A stretch of 64,000 nt of DNA, from the NCBI GenBank assembly GCA_963669155.1, contig OZ022596.1, positions 8,562,802 through 8,626,801 of the forward strand, in the 5' to 3' direction. Made by a program: the position numbers and the translations under genes. Positions 12,701 to 27,700 of the stretch are shown one piece after another. The notes below the pieces were generated by a model that searched no databases, was not told the origin of the DNA, and saw only the letters and a program-made list of their open reading frames with translations. Each line of letters begins with the position of its first letter. The first letter of the stretch is position 1. Source of the DNA: Arbacia lixula (Eukaryota; Echinodermata; Echinoidea; Arbacioida; Arbaciidae).

Positions 12701-15700
12701 AATGAAAGTAAGAGAAATTCATAGATACTGATTAATGTGTTCATCACCTGTGTCCATTGAACACCCTCTGTTTGTAGGATACTACATGTTTGTGGATATG
12801 ACGACTGGAGCGGGTTTCAGCGAAGCTTGGCTGATGAGTCCTGAGCTGAACAAGGCCAGTCCATCATGCGTCATCGAGCTTTGGGCACATATTGCTGGCA
12901 GTGGTAAGTTTTAATTCAAACTCACAATTTCTAGTTCCACCTTTTTGTCTCGCCCACCGGAGGTGAAGGCGAGACTAAGGGATCCAAATGGCGTCCGTCC
13001 ATTGTCCGTCCGTCGTCCGTCGTCCGTCACAAATGTTAAAGTTTACCTGCAAGACTCTCTTTTGACAAATAACTTCACATGGGTTGCTTGGATTACAACC
13101 TAACTTGGGTCATAGATGCACTGGGGGTACCTTCATGTTATGGTACCGTTGGAGGTCACAGGATAAGGTCAAAGGTCATTTGAGGTCATACGTTAAAGTT
13201 TACCTGCAAGACTCTCTTTTGACAAATAACTTCACATGGGTTGCTTGGATTACAACCTAACTTGGGTCATAGATGCACTGGGGGTACCTTCATGTTATGG
13301 TGCCGTTGGAGGTCACAGGATAAGGTCAAAGGTCATTTGAGGTCAAACATTAAAGTTTACCTGCAAGACTCTCTTTTGACAAATAACTTCACATAAGTTG
13401 CTTGGATTACAACCTAACTTGGGTCATAGATGCACTGGGGGTACCTTCATGTTATGGTACCGTTGGAGGTCACAGGATGAGGTCAAAGGTCATTTGAGGT
13501 CATACGTTAAAGTTTACCTGCAAGACTCTCTTTTGACAAATAACTTCACATGGGTCGCTTGGATTACAACCTAACTTGGGTCATAGATGCACTGGGGGTA
13601 CCTCCATGTTATGGTACCGTTGGAGGTCACAGGATAAGGTCAAAGGTCATTTGAGGTCATACGTTAAAGTTTACCTGCAAGACTCTCTTTTGACAAATAA
13701 CTTCACATGGGTTGCTTGGATTACATCCTAACTTGGGTCATAGATGCACTGGGGGTACCTTCATGTTATGGTGCCGTTGGAGGTCACAGGATAAGGTCAA
13801 AGGTCATTTGAGGTCATACGTTAAAGTTTACCTGCAAGACTCTCTTTTGACAAATAACTTCACATAGGTTGCTTGGATTACAACCTAACCTGGGTCATAG
13901 ATGCACTAGGGGTACCTTCATGTTATGGTGCTGTTGGAGGTCACAGGATAAGGTCAAAGGTCATTTGAGGTCATACGTTAAAGTTTACCTGCAAGACTCT
14001 CTTTTGACAAATAACTTCACATAGGTTGCTTGGATTACAACCTAACTTGGGTCATAGATGCACTGGGGGTACCTTCATGTTATGGTACCGTTGGAGGTCA
14101 CAGGATAAGGTCAAAGGTCATTTGAGGTCAGGGATACAATTCTTTTGCGTAGCAACGGAGATCGCGATATTTCTGGTTATTTTCGCAAGTGGGCGAGACA
14201 CAATATTGCTAATGCCTTGTTTTTCTTTGTTTTGTTTTGTTTTTTTTTTTTTGGGGGGGGGGTTGTCGTGGTGTAGTTGTTGCGAGCTGTGACTGAAAAT
14301 CTCAAGGTCTCAAGTTCAAGTCCATTCAAGGCACTTGTGTACTTGTGTGTTCTCCACCCTGGGCCCTGTTGCATAAAACTTACCATTGATGGTAACTCTA
14401 TCATCAATGGTAACTACCATGGTAAAACTGCTTGACAGCCAATCAAATTCAAGGGTACCCTAGCAGTTGCCATTGATAGCAAAGCTACCATCAATGGTAA
14501 GTTTTATGCAACAGGGCACAGGTGTGTTAATTGGGTACCCGGTAGGAATGGGATGACAGGCTGCCATGATTCTGAATGAATTCTTGGGATTGCCTCTTTA
14601 TACCTCCGCAATGCGGATGGCAGATGCCATTATGTTTCCAGGTTAGCCATCTATCCAGACATGCATTTGCTCGTCCATCCGTCCGTCCATCTGGATGTCA
14701 TTTATGCAATAATTCAATGCAATTTGATTCGATTTTTATTTTCATCAAAGTAAAAACATCAAAACAAAATGTAATACATTTGACAAAAAACACATATGAC
14801 GGAGAGAGAAGCACCATATGTAAAATAATAATTGACAAAATTTCATCAAACTTGGTACAAAGACAGAACAATTATTTTATTAGATTTTGGGATTTGACAA
14901 GTTATATGTCAAGATCAAATCATGTATTTTCATAATTTTCTTTGTCTCTCTGTGTTGATAGTTGATCAAATGTTCACGCTGTACATCACGTCTCCTAGTG
15001 GTGTGGATAGGACTTTGCTTCATGTAGTCGTTGAGAGTCAGAGCCGGGACTGGTTCAAGTTGGAGCTTGGGATAGGCGCTCTCAGAGGAACATTCGTGGT
15101 AAGCTTTTGGTCCAGGTTTTTTAAATGCATTTACCTTTAAATGTAGCGTAGCTTTGTTCGAAAAGTCCAAAACTTGACATGGATCAGCTATATATCATAA
15201 CAATGTGATGTCTGACATATCACAGGTACAGCTTTTCAAACCTTGTCAGGAAAAGCAAAAAAAAAATATTTTTTATATCTTTTTTACATCTTTTTTTATA
15301 TTTTATATCTTAAAGGGCATATACTGTACTGGGAAGGCAAAAAAGCCTTCAAAATGTAATTGAATTAAATTCATGGAGTGTCTATTTTAGAAACTTGCTG
15401 GAAGTTATTTGTGATCAAATGGTCTACATTTGGAGTAATGAGTGATTAAATCACAAATCCTCAAAATGTTTGGCCCTAACATTTTGAGGATTTAATAATT
15501 AATTATTAATTACTCCATATGTGGATCATTTGAGGGCAAGTAACTTTCATCAAGCTTCTATAAAAAAAAGACAATACATGAATTTAAGACCATTGACAAG
15601 AAGATTGCTAACAATTACATTTTGAAGGCTTTTTTACCTTCCCAGTACAGTATATACCCTTTAAACACCTCATTTTGTAGCAACCATATTCTAAAGAGTT

Positions 15701-18700
15701 ATACTTTTTTCATTGAATGTAGTGACACACTTTTACAAAAGGTGTGAAACTTAACATGGATCGCCCATATATCATAATTATATCTTGTCTAAAATATCCA
15801 TGTCAAAGCTTTGTAAACCTTTTCAGGAAAAATGACAAATTATCTTTATCTTTGTTTGATGAAATCTTATTGATGCCCTTGTGACGCTCTTCTGGAAACA
15901 CAGATTCTATCGATGCACAATCGTATGAATGTAGCTTATGGCTTTTCCATTACATGATTACAGATCCGGTTTGGGGCTTATCAGTTTTCAACCAATCTCG
16001 ATCATACAGCCTTGGATGATATCACATTCAAGGATTGTGGATATCCAGGTAAGATGATACAGCAATCTCAGGTTTTCAGGGGTTGTATTCCAAAATGCTC
16101 AGGATGAAAAAGAAAATAACCTGCATTATCCAAAAATGTTAGACCAGCACTCACAGCCAGAAACAAGATTATTTGGGGCTACCACTGAACCTGTGTGCAA
16201 TGCATATGCACACTATTGATGAACAAAGGGTAAATATCAAATGTTACTTGTTGCTTATGACCACAGCCATTGCGTCCAATGGATATTTTGCATCATTACT
16301 AATAGTAATAATGCAAAATATAAATAACCTACATTATCCAAAAATGTTAGACCAGCACTCACAGCCAGAAACAAGATTATTTGGAACTACTGTTGAACAT
16401 GTGTACAGTGCATATGCACACTATTGATAAACAAAGGGTAAATATCAAATGTTACTTGTTGCTTATGACCACAGCCATTGTGACCAATGGATATTTTGCA
16501 CCATTACTTAATAGTAATAATGCAAAATATCGATGGCTGCGGTCAAAAGCAATGAGTAACATTTGATATTGATACATGCCAATCGTGCATGCAATGGGTA
16601 CTGTACTATAATGATTTCCTTTGAAGCCGAATATACAATGCTTAGTAAATTCCGAATGAAAGTCTTTTCTCCAAAGAAGTTCCATAAATATAATCATGAA
16701 CTGTAGCTAAACAATTGAACCACTTATTGCACAGTATCAACACCATTCAAACACAATGAAAAAGAATTTGAAACAAACTACAAACAAGCCAAGGCTGGTA
16801 CATTTCTGAAAACCCGGTTCCCGTTTCTGAGTAGGAATCTTGGTAACCGGGTATTCCCAGTTCCCGTAGTAAGCGAGTTAAATCTAGGATTTCTCCAAAA
16901 CTGTATTAAAAAATCTCTCAGCGTCATTGTATTGGATTTGTTCAGTGGATGATATAAATCAAAGTTTTAGTTAAAGGGCTTTCTGGGGTAATTTCAATTT
17001 ACAAAGAAATTTTAGGCATACACCCAGTAGTAAGGATAGCGTGCTCCATCCTGTAAATGAACGAAAAACAAGTCAGACAAAAATCTTGGAACCAGACGGG
17101 ATTTGAACCTGCAGTCTACTGCTTACCGGGCAGCGACTTAACCACGCAAGCTATTTCTAGTTCACGGGTCAAGACGCAACAACATGGAAAGTTTTAATAT
17201 GGTCGTAGTATTTTGAATGATATGAACTATTTTGAGGGGTTTATATGAAACTAATAGGGCAGCACTTTGCACTAATCTATTCATCTTGCAGAGCCAACAC
17301 CGGGTGGCTGCAGTCCTACAGAGTTTGCCTGTGACAACGGAGTCTGCATCGATACTGACCGATACTGCGACCTCACGAATGACTGCGGAGATAACTCAGA
17401 TGAGAACTCATGTGGTACGTTAACCCTCTACGTGCCATACTTTCATTTTTTTCCCTGGGAATACACACAAATCCATGGTTATGACTGCCACTCAATGGGT
17501 CATGTGCTGCTTTCTTGAAACAAATGTAGATTTATAAGGGATAAATTTGTTGGCCTTAAAGTATGCGCATAAGCATAGCAATAAGCCAGTTTTTAGTTGC
17601 AATCTGCACATGATTGTTGCTGGTAGAAAATGATGTCCGATCAATGGCACTTCTCATTAGGTAAAATGAAAATTCAATAGATAGTCAACCATTGTTCAAT
17701 TAATTATCATGTATATATTGCAACAACTATTCAGCTTTGAGAAGGTAGTGAAAGAACATTCCATCATGTGCACCTGCTCCTATTGTTGTTCTGGGCACAG
17801 TAAAATGTCTTACATCCACCTGAATCACAAAATACAGTTGAATGTAAAATTGCATTACTACTCAGTCATGAATACATTACTAAATAGGCTTAAACTTGCA
17901 CCTTCTTTCCATCTACTGTAGATGACTATGCACAGTGTGACTTTGAATCGGGCATCTGCACCTGGTCTCAGCTCACAACAGATGAAATGGATTGGCGGTG
18001 GTATCAAGGACCGGCATCAACACGTGGTACCGGTCCTAACAGGGACCATACTACTGGTCTAGCCACAGGTATTTTCATATTAAAGTCATCTATTTAATGG
18101 TCCTAACAGAGACCATACCACTGGTCTAGCCACAGGTGCGTTCATATTAAAGTCATCTATTTAATGGTCCTAACACAGACCATACCACTGGTCTAGCCAC
18201 AGGTGCGTTCATATTAAAGTCATCTATTTAATGGTCCTAACAGAGACCATACCACTGGTCTAGCCACAGGTGCGTTCATATTAAAGTCATCTATTTAATG
18301 GACTTAACAGGGACCATACCACTGGTCTAGCCACAGGTATGTTTATATTAAAGTCATCTATTTAATGGTCATAACAGGGACCATACCACTGGTCTAGCCA
18401 CAGGTGCGTTCATATTAAAGTCATCTATTTAATGGTCCTAACAGGGACCATACCACTGGTCTAGCCACAGGTATGTTTATATTAAAGTCATCTATTTAAT
18501 GGTCCTAACAGGGACCATACAACTGGTCTATCTACAGGTATGTTCATATTAAAGTCATCTATTTAATGGTCTTAACAGGGGGTAATATTTCTGGGGGGGG
18601 GAGGGGTATGCGGAATAGTGACCAAGGTTAAAACTGCACCAATAGGCCAATCACAGACATAGATTCTAGGGAATTTAAGTCCAAATGCACAGCACTGAGG

Positions 18701-21700
18701 GAACATATGATCACAGACCTGAGTGTTATCAATCCATCATCTCCTTCCCACCTCAGGTTACTACATCTACATGGAAACCACCTCCAGTTATATTGGCTAT
18801 GGTGACAGGGCACGGCTCACTTCACCGGTCATCACTTCGGCCTCCACCTGCTATCTACGATTCTACTACCACATGTACGGGGAGGATATCAACGAGTTGA
18901 ACGTGTACACTAGGGGCCAAGTCAACGGCCCCCTAACTTGGATCTGGGGACGCAACATGGATCTTGGAGACAATTTCCTGCGAGCGGACATCCAGCTGAC
19001 GTACCCCGGGTATCCCTTCCAGGTAGAGTTCAGTGACACCTCGGACCGTTCAAAGAATGTGATCTTATAAAAGCAAGACCTGAACCCTATTGCATATATA
19101 TTTTCAATTTTCAATTGTTGTAACTACATGTATCATAGTAGCAGCCAATGGGCTTTCAGCTTTGCTGCAGCTGCTATGGCAGTTACCATTAATGGTTAGT
19201 TGAAATACCGGTACTTGAAAACATTATATGCAACATGGCCTTGATCGGTATGTACAGTTTACTGTACTACAGGTTATGATTAGAAATATACATGGGGTCA
19301 ATATAGAGCAAGCTATGTAATCGATATTCAACCCTGGTTTATTGATGAAGAGCACTTACAGGGTACAGCGGCCGTATAAATTAAACCCCAAAATCATGTC
19401 TCAGGCTGCTGGCCCTGGTCTAAAATTCTTGTAATAAACGGATAAAGCATATTTGTATGTATGTGCATGGGCATAGGACTCTTCTTTTGCAGGAAATCAA
19501 CACAAAGTTCAAATAATGCATAAACAATAAAAAAATAGTAAAAGGAATAGTTTTTACAGCAGCCAGCATTTACTCAAATAATATCATTCCAAAATTAATC
19601 CTCACACCATTGTTTCCTGAGCCTGGAAAGCTTTTTAAACATTTACAGAATATTATATTGTCTACCTAAAATAAACTTTGAATCACTATTTGACAACATT
19701 GAAAAGATTTAACAGAATCGATGTACAGTGACAGTACCGTAATTTCCGGCATATAAGACACATGTTTTTTCACTTGAAAATCATGCGCCGTTAGCAAAAG
19801 TTGGGGCTTTCAATTTTGTTTTACTGTTACATTAATTCTGTCAGGCTATCAAAGCCATCTATTTTGCTGTTGACTGTATAGCATAGTCCCATACATGTGT
19901 ATACGTGAGACCCGATTTTTAAAAAAAAAAAAATTAAATTGCATGCTCAAAGTCGGGGTGCATCTTAACTGCAGGTGCGTCTTATCTACTGGTCGATACA
20001 GTAGTAGAATTATTATGTGAGCAAGAACATTTTTGATCTATATATCTTTTTATTCCTAAATCTGTTTCTGGCTATCTGCAGGTGATTATTGAAGCGGTTC
20101 GTGGTGACGGTGACCGAGGCGACATCGCTATCGATGACACCAGCTTCACGCCTGGGTGCGTGTTCAGTGAAGTCTCCCTCCCTACTATCACCACCCCTGC
20201 CCCGACCTCCCCCATTGGCTCCAACCCAACTTGTAGCTCGGATTCTTACCGCTGCAGCAATGGCTCATGTGTGGATATGGAGAGGCGGTGCGATGGCATG
20301 GTGGATTGCAGCGATGGTGGGGATGAGGTTGACTGTGGTAGGTTTGATGTCAAGTCACTGTCATGCTACAAATGGAGGAGCTATGTATGCCTTGTCATTG
20401 AGTACTGAAGTACCAAAGTACCGAAGCTTTGCAGGTTTCTGAACAACATCACTCAACTGAGACTTTCACTGATCCAACATTGTCTAGCAGGCCAGTGTCA
20501 GGCAATCCCAATGAGAATCCCTGCTATGATCACTGCTGCTTGCTCTACCCACAGAGTTTAGAACCAGTTGTTGAACCAACATGCTCATATATCACGCTTT
20601 GGTATAGGCCTATGTTCATTTACTAAGAATCACCTAAAGTGATTTTAATTCCTTTTAGAATCAAACTCTTTTTATGTCGCCCTTGGGCAGTGATAGTGGG
20701 AATGAGATAGACTGTGGTAGATTTAATAGTATTTGAATGACATGTTTTCAAAAGAGACCAAATCCATTTTCACTTACCCCTAATCAGGCCAGGAAGCCTA
20801 TTATGCCCCCCCCCCCCTTCCCTTCAACATTTTGCATGTTTTTTCTTAAAAGATGAAAATATTTTGCTGTGAAACCTTGTGTCTGTATTCTTTGTAGTCC
20901 AATACAACTTTTGAGACAAAAATCTGCTACTGGCTATACCAACAGGAGCCCAAATCATAATCGCAAGACAATACTTTCTCCAATTCTGCTCATTTTTGTA
21001 ATTTTGTGTACAACTTATTGGAAATTGTCAACTTTCATACAGTACTGATCTGTTGTAATGATTTGTAAATATTCTAATTTTTCTTGATGTTGGTTTTATG
21101 ATTCAAGAAAACATATGAATATTAACAAAAAAAACTTTCATACAAGACTGATGTGGCTTAGAATCCTTAGAATTGAAGAGTTAAATAACACCCTTTATTT
21201 CAATAATGCCAAACAGGTGACTGCAGCTTTGAATCAGGGACCTGCGGATGGACCAGCATCCCCAATGGTCTGTACCTCTGGACCTTGATCCAGGCCAGCG
21301 ATGTGCCCCAGGGGCGTGGTCCGACCACTGACCACACCACCAACACCGGCAGCGGTCACTACATGTTTGTGGACAGCACTCACGGAACCTTTGGATTGAC
21401 CACTCTGTTTGTCAGTCCAGTCCTACTAGGGACCACTGGCTCAAGGTAAGATTGATAATAAAAATGATCATTATTTAATTCATGTATATTACAACAGAAC
21501 AAGCGTAGCTGGGTTTAAACTCTTTGAATGGGGAAAAAAGATTGTACAGGTAATACACACAAAATCCAAAGGAAATCATGTTTTTGGCTTCTAAGAAGTT
21601 AAAATTGCAAGAGTCATATGAAATATTATTGAATTTCATATTATCACATTATTTGTTATTATGTCATATATTGTTATACATATTTGTTTGTGATTCATTA

Positions 21701-24700
21701 TTGTCTTTCTGAAAATGTGAGATGGAGTTCTACCGCTTGCTTGATGGTGATGCTAGAACCCTGACTGTTGTAGTCTATGGGAGCAACCTGCCTTTGTCTT
21801 TGTGGACATATTATGTCACATATCATATTATATTATATCATACTACATTGTTGTGTAATATATTATCATATTACTGCAGATGTGCGATGACGGTGTACTA
21901 TCACATACTTGGTGATGATGCAGAGATGCTAACCGCTGTGATGTACGAGAACAACCTCAGTGTGCCCTCATGAACATATTATTGTGTTATACCGTATTGT
22001 ATTATAGTATATATCATGTCATTTAATATTACAATGTTGTTTATTATCATATCACTTCAGATGTGAGACGAGTTCTACTATCACATGCTTGCTGGTGATG
22101 CAGTAACCCTAACTGCTATGTTCTGTGAGACCACATGTCTGTCTCCATGGACATATTATTATATCATACCACATTTTATAGTATGGCATTTGCGATATAT
22201 CATACCATACTATAATATCATATACTATCATATTTTATCATATCATATCACTATATCATACCACATTTTATAGTATGGCATTCGTGATATATCATACCAT
22301 ACTATAATATCATATATTGAATTTATCATATTATATCGTATCATACTATAATGTTATGTTATATATTATACTTTTACTTCAGCTGTGAGATGGAGTTCTA
22401 CTACCACATGCTTGGTGGTGACGCAGGGACATTAACCGCTGTAGTGTATGAGAACAACCTGCCTGTGTCATCTTGGACAGTGTCTGGTGATCAGGGGCAA
22501 CAGTGGAACCGTGGAGCGCTGCTCGTTGGCAACCGATTCGCTGGACAATACTATGTGAGTGATCTTTTTCTTTTTAACTCTCACTCTGCTAGGTAACCCC
22601 TTCAATGCCAATGGATTTGTAAGTTTTTACAGTTTAGCAAAGTGTAACATGTGTGTCATTTATTAAACTCCATATCTCTTTCAAAAGACATAAAACAAAT
22701 GTCTGCGCACATTGCATGTTGTTGTTGTTGTTTTTTTTCAAGTTTTACTATTTACTTGATTTCTTTAGTTTTTTTATTTTTAACTAAGGTGAAAATCAAT
22801 GCTCCTGTTTCCAATCAAGAAGATACACAAATACATATTATTTGAGTTGTAAGTGCAAACATACCCGGTATTCAGGAATATTTCATATTTTGTTCTTAAC
22901 CACAGGTTCACATTGAGGTGATATATTAATGCGCCTTTTCCAATCAAGAAAACATGGGATACATATTCTTTGAGTTGTACATTTTAAGGCAACAAACAGA
23001 GTATTCAGGAATACTTAATATTGTATATTCGTTTACAGGTGCGCATTGAGGCATCCCCAGGGATCGACTTTGATGACACGACCCAGGCTACCGACATCGC
23101 CATCGATGACATTGCTTTCACCAACTGTGCCAAGTCTGCAGGTATTTTTGTACCTTTCATATGCTGAATGTGAGTTGATAAAAAATGGAAATTATGGATA
23201 TATTTTGCTGTGATCACTGGTCCTATTCTCATTTGATTTCAGGATTATGTGAAGGCATAATCCAAAAAAAAATGTAAGCAGTTCTTGATACATAATGAGA
23301 TCATGAATCGCGATTAGGACAGAACACTTCTATAGTAATTGCCACTTCTATCTCTTCTATTCAACATTTGACTCCCTTTTCCAAATGATGTTATAGTTGA
23401 AATCTAATGCAATCAGGACCTTTTATCACAACAGAATGCTTCTGAAATCTTTTTCATTTCTTTCTCCCCTTTATACCTTTGAACTCTGATTCCCTTCTCA
23501 GATATCAATTGTGACTTTGGATCTGAGGACTCTGAGGGAACGTTCTGTGGCTGGACCTTGGACGATGCGACTGCCCTGTTCCGCTGGACCCTGTGGGAGG
23601 GGGAGACACCTGGTGACTTCACTGGACCACAGGAGAGCACCGGTAGGCCTAGTCTAACTGTCTTGGTCCCACTCCCGGGATCTATGTAGACTTACACTAA
23701 GAGCTTTAGTCCAATTCTTTTGACCTATGTGGACTAGACTAAGAGTTTAGTCCCACTCCCAGGACCTATGGAGACTTAGACTAAGAGTTTTAGTGCCACT
23801 CCCTGGACCTATGGAGACTTAAACTAAGAGCTTTAGTCCACTCCCTGGACCTATGTAGACTAGACTAAGAGCTTTAGTCCCGCTCCTGGTTTTATCAAAC
23901 ATGACCATTAACTTGTTGCTCACTGTTTGATTTCTGGGTCTTGTGAACCCTGGTCTAATGAGGATGCCAACATTTGTCAAGGAACTACATTGCCCTACTC
24001 TGACAAAAGAGAGCAACTGACAAAAGAGATTTCTCTCGTAAATGAGCAAAATTTGTCTGTCACTTGCATTGACATCAGTGCAACACCACATCATTTTAGA
24101 TTGAATATCTCGCAGCAATATGAATATTTCTTGTCTACATTTTACCTTTTTGCAGGGAATGCTGGGTACAATCTAAAAACCAATAACACAGATTTGAGTG
24201 ATTTGTCCCTTGCTTCCTTTTGTCAGAGTAGGGCAGTACAGTTACCAAAGGGGTGTGACTTGAGTGTGTCCTATAAGGACTTTGGTGTTTATTCATAGCA
24301 AGTGTCTATTGTCTTTACAGCAGACTGTTCAATATCTAAGAGAAGAAACCAGCCTGCATATACACAGGCTCAGTAAAGTATGGGTTAAAGAAGGTAGCTA
24401 GATTGTCTCAATAATAACTCCGACTCTTGGGGATAGGAGAGACACCCATTGACTACTTTGGTCCTTTTTTTCGCAATCTGGCACTGGTATAATTCAAACT
24501 TGTATAGAAAGGGCCACTCAAGGGAGACAACATGTTATACTTTTTCTTGCCATGACACACGTTATTCAGGGTTCCCATCCCATCAGGGAAATCAGCAAAA
24601 TCAGGCAAATTGGGGGAAATTATTTTCAGGGAAAAGTCAAAGAATTTAATAAAAATGACTCAATTCAGGAAGTCAGGGAATTCAAAAAACGCCTCAAATC

Positions 24701-27700
24701 AGAGGAAAGTCAGTAAATCTTGATTGGCCATAAAGTCGACAGTAGCTAGTCAGACTCTGCTATATTCTGTTGCATTTTATACTGCAAGTAGTTCCCTGCA
24801 ACAACATAGAAAACATGTGAAAATGGAAAAAAGGTTAAAATATTTATCAAGGAATTTTGAGACCTCATCAGGGAAAAATTAGGAAAAAATCAGAGAATTT
24901 TTTTTTTTTTTTAAATGCTGGAAACCCTGTTATTGTTCACATATTATTTGCTTTATTTCCTTTTTTTGACCTGGCTATTTTTTAATATACCACGATCTGT
25001 CTTTGCAGGTTACTATGCCTACACAAAGTCAACAGAAGGAGCAACTGATGGTCACACAACTAGTTTGAGATATGGCCCTCTACGGTCGACAGAGGGACAG
25101 GCATTTTGCTTCAGCCTGTGGTATCACATGTATGGATCCAACATAGGGACGCTTAACATCATCAAGAGAGACACGGATGGACAGAACGGAGAAGTGGTAA
25201 GATTTAACTTATTGCTCACGGTTAAAGTTTTGGGCTTTATGAACCCTGGCCCACTTCAGATGTCACAAAATACCCCATTGAACTAATGTCCAAAGGGGTA
25301 TGGCTTAATTGCACCCATGAGGACATTGTCCAAGATGATCTGCGTATGAACACTCACATTGATAATATTTGTAAATCGGCTGCCAAGGGACTACATAGGA
25401 TTGGGAAGATAAGACATTTTTTGGATAAAGTGACCACAGAGAGGCTTGTTCATGCATTTATATTTAGTTACTTAGATTTCAATAATGGTCTGTTTCTGGA
25501 TATCTCTGAGACTCAACTAAATAAACTCCAACGTGTACAGAATTCAGCGGCAAGGCTTGTAACACAAAAAAGGAAATTTGAACATATAACTCCGATCCTG
25601 CGTAGTCTCCACTGGCTCCCGATAAGGGCTCGTGTTCAGTTTAAAATCCTCACTCTTGTATTCAAATGCTTATGTAGAAATGCTCCTGTCTATCTTACTG
25701 AACTCATCAAACCATACCAGCCTACTCGTAATCTTTGTTCTCAATCAAAAAATCTTCTCTCTGAAATTCGTGTAAAATCTAAAACATTCGGTGATAGAGC
25801 TTTTGCAAATACGGCACCCAAATTATGAAATAACCTCCCCCAAGGCATTAGATCATTGACAGACTTCGATCAATTCAAATCAAGACTAAAGAGGCATCTG
25901 TTTGATAATTATAAGTTATTTTCAAATTCTCACATAATCAATTTTTACTTTCACACGCATACAGACTATTTGAATGGTATTATGCGTCTCTAAGAATTGA
26001 ATATTATTATTGAAGTTTATTCCTAGCCTGTCATCTATTGTCCTTACAGCAGATTGTGCAGGAGTCACACTGTTTCTTCTCTGAGAGGAAAAAAGCCAAC
26101 ACAAAATTTCATAGTCTCAGTAGAGAACAGTTTAAACAAGGTAGTTTTCTATTTTGTTGGTCTTCTTACCTACTTCTGATACGAATTGACCACAATATAG
26201 CAATAAATAATGGATCGGAAAACAGTTTCGATGTCAGCAAAATCTTGTCTGACAGAAGAATATCGTGTAATGAAAAGATTTGAGCAGAACTATTTTTTTG
26301 GGAGAAAAAGTATAAACATTCTTTTGACAAATAGAGGACTTTCTACTCTATCAGTTATCATACTCACTTCAGGTACTTGCAAATTAACCACAATATAACA
26401 ATAAAAAAAAAGATGACCTCGCATGTGATCAAGACAGATTCAGAAAGTAAAATGGTATGATGTAGGCCAGATATACATGTAGATTATTGATGAATGATAA
26501 AATAAGTACTCTGGCACTTATATAATTCATTTTTATGCCTCCGCCACGAAGTGGCCAGAAGCATTATGTTTTCGGGTTGTCCGTCCGTCCGTCCGTCCGT
26601 AAGTCCGCCTGTCCGTCCGTCCCGAATCCGTTTTGGCAATATCTTGAGAACCGTTGAGCAGGTTTGCTTCAAACTTGGTACATGTATGTATTGCATAAAA
26701 CTAATGAAGTGTGTAAAATTGGGGTCAAATCTGATTGAGGTCAAAGGTCAAAGGTCATGGAACTCTGTAAAACTTGCCCAAAATTGACCTTTTTCACAAT
26801 AAATCCAAATCCAAGGATGCAATTCTCATTAAACATGGTACAAAGATGGATCACTACTTGGGGATAGACTGGTAACATTTTTGGTAAATTCCTGAAAGTT
26901 CAGAGGTCAAAGGTCAATGAACTTTGCCAAAATTGGCTAGAAAATGCCCCAAACTGTAAAATTTTCACAATAAATCCAAATCCGCTGGTGCAATTCCAAC
27001 TAAACATAGTAAAACGATGGACCACTTCCTGGGGTTAGACTGGTGACATTGTTGGTGAAATTGCTGGAAGGTCAGAGGTCAAAGGTCAATGAACTTTGCA
27101 AAAATTGATATTTTTCACAATGAACCCAAATCCAAATCCAATGGCGCAATTCTAACCAAACATGGTACAGAGATGCATCACTTCATGGAGGTAGACTGGT
27201 GAAAGTTTGGGTAAAATTCCTGAGAGTTCAAAGGTCAAAGGTCATGAACTTTGCCAAAAATTAGCTAAAAATTGCCCCCAAAGTGATAATTTTCAAAATG
27301 TATCAAAATCCAATGATGCAATACCAACCAAACATGGTGCAAAGATGGATCACTACTTGGGGGTAGACTGCATGACATTTTGGGTGAAATTTCTCAAAAG
27401 GTCAGAGATCAAAGGTCAATGAACTTTGCCAGAAGTGGCTAAAAATTGCCCCCAAATAGATATTTTTCACATCGAATCCAATACTAATGATCCAATTCAA
27501 ACCAAACATAGTACAGAGATGTATTACTTCATGGAGGTAGACTGGTGAAGTTTGGATAAAATTCCTGAAAGGTCAATGGTCAATGAACTTCACCAAAAAA
27601 TTGGCTAATTTTAAACAAACTTGATACAAGGATGGATTTAGACAGACTGGTTAGATTGGAAGTCAAAGAAGTAAGAGGTCAAAAGTCATTGAACATTGCC

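Noticed and set aside
17085-17160. Working tRNA gene
   Set aside because: Boxes A and B are present, but the acceptor and T stems do not close properly, so it is kept only as a SINE-like fragment.
25286-25828. 180-codon frame as a host gene
   Set aside because: It matches the end of a LINE reverse-transcriptase ORF, lies in an intron and is truncated.
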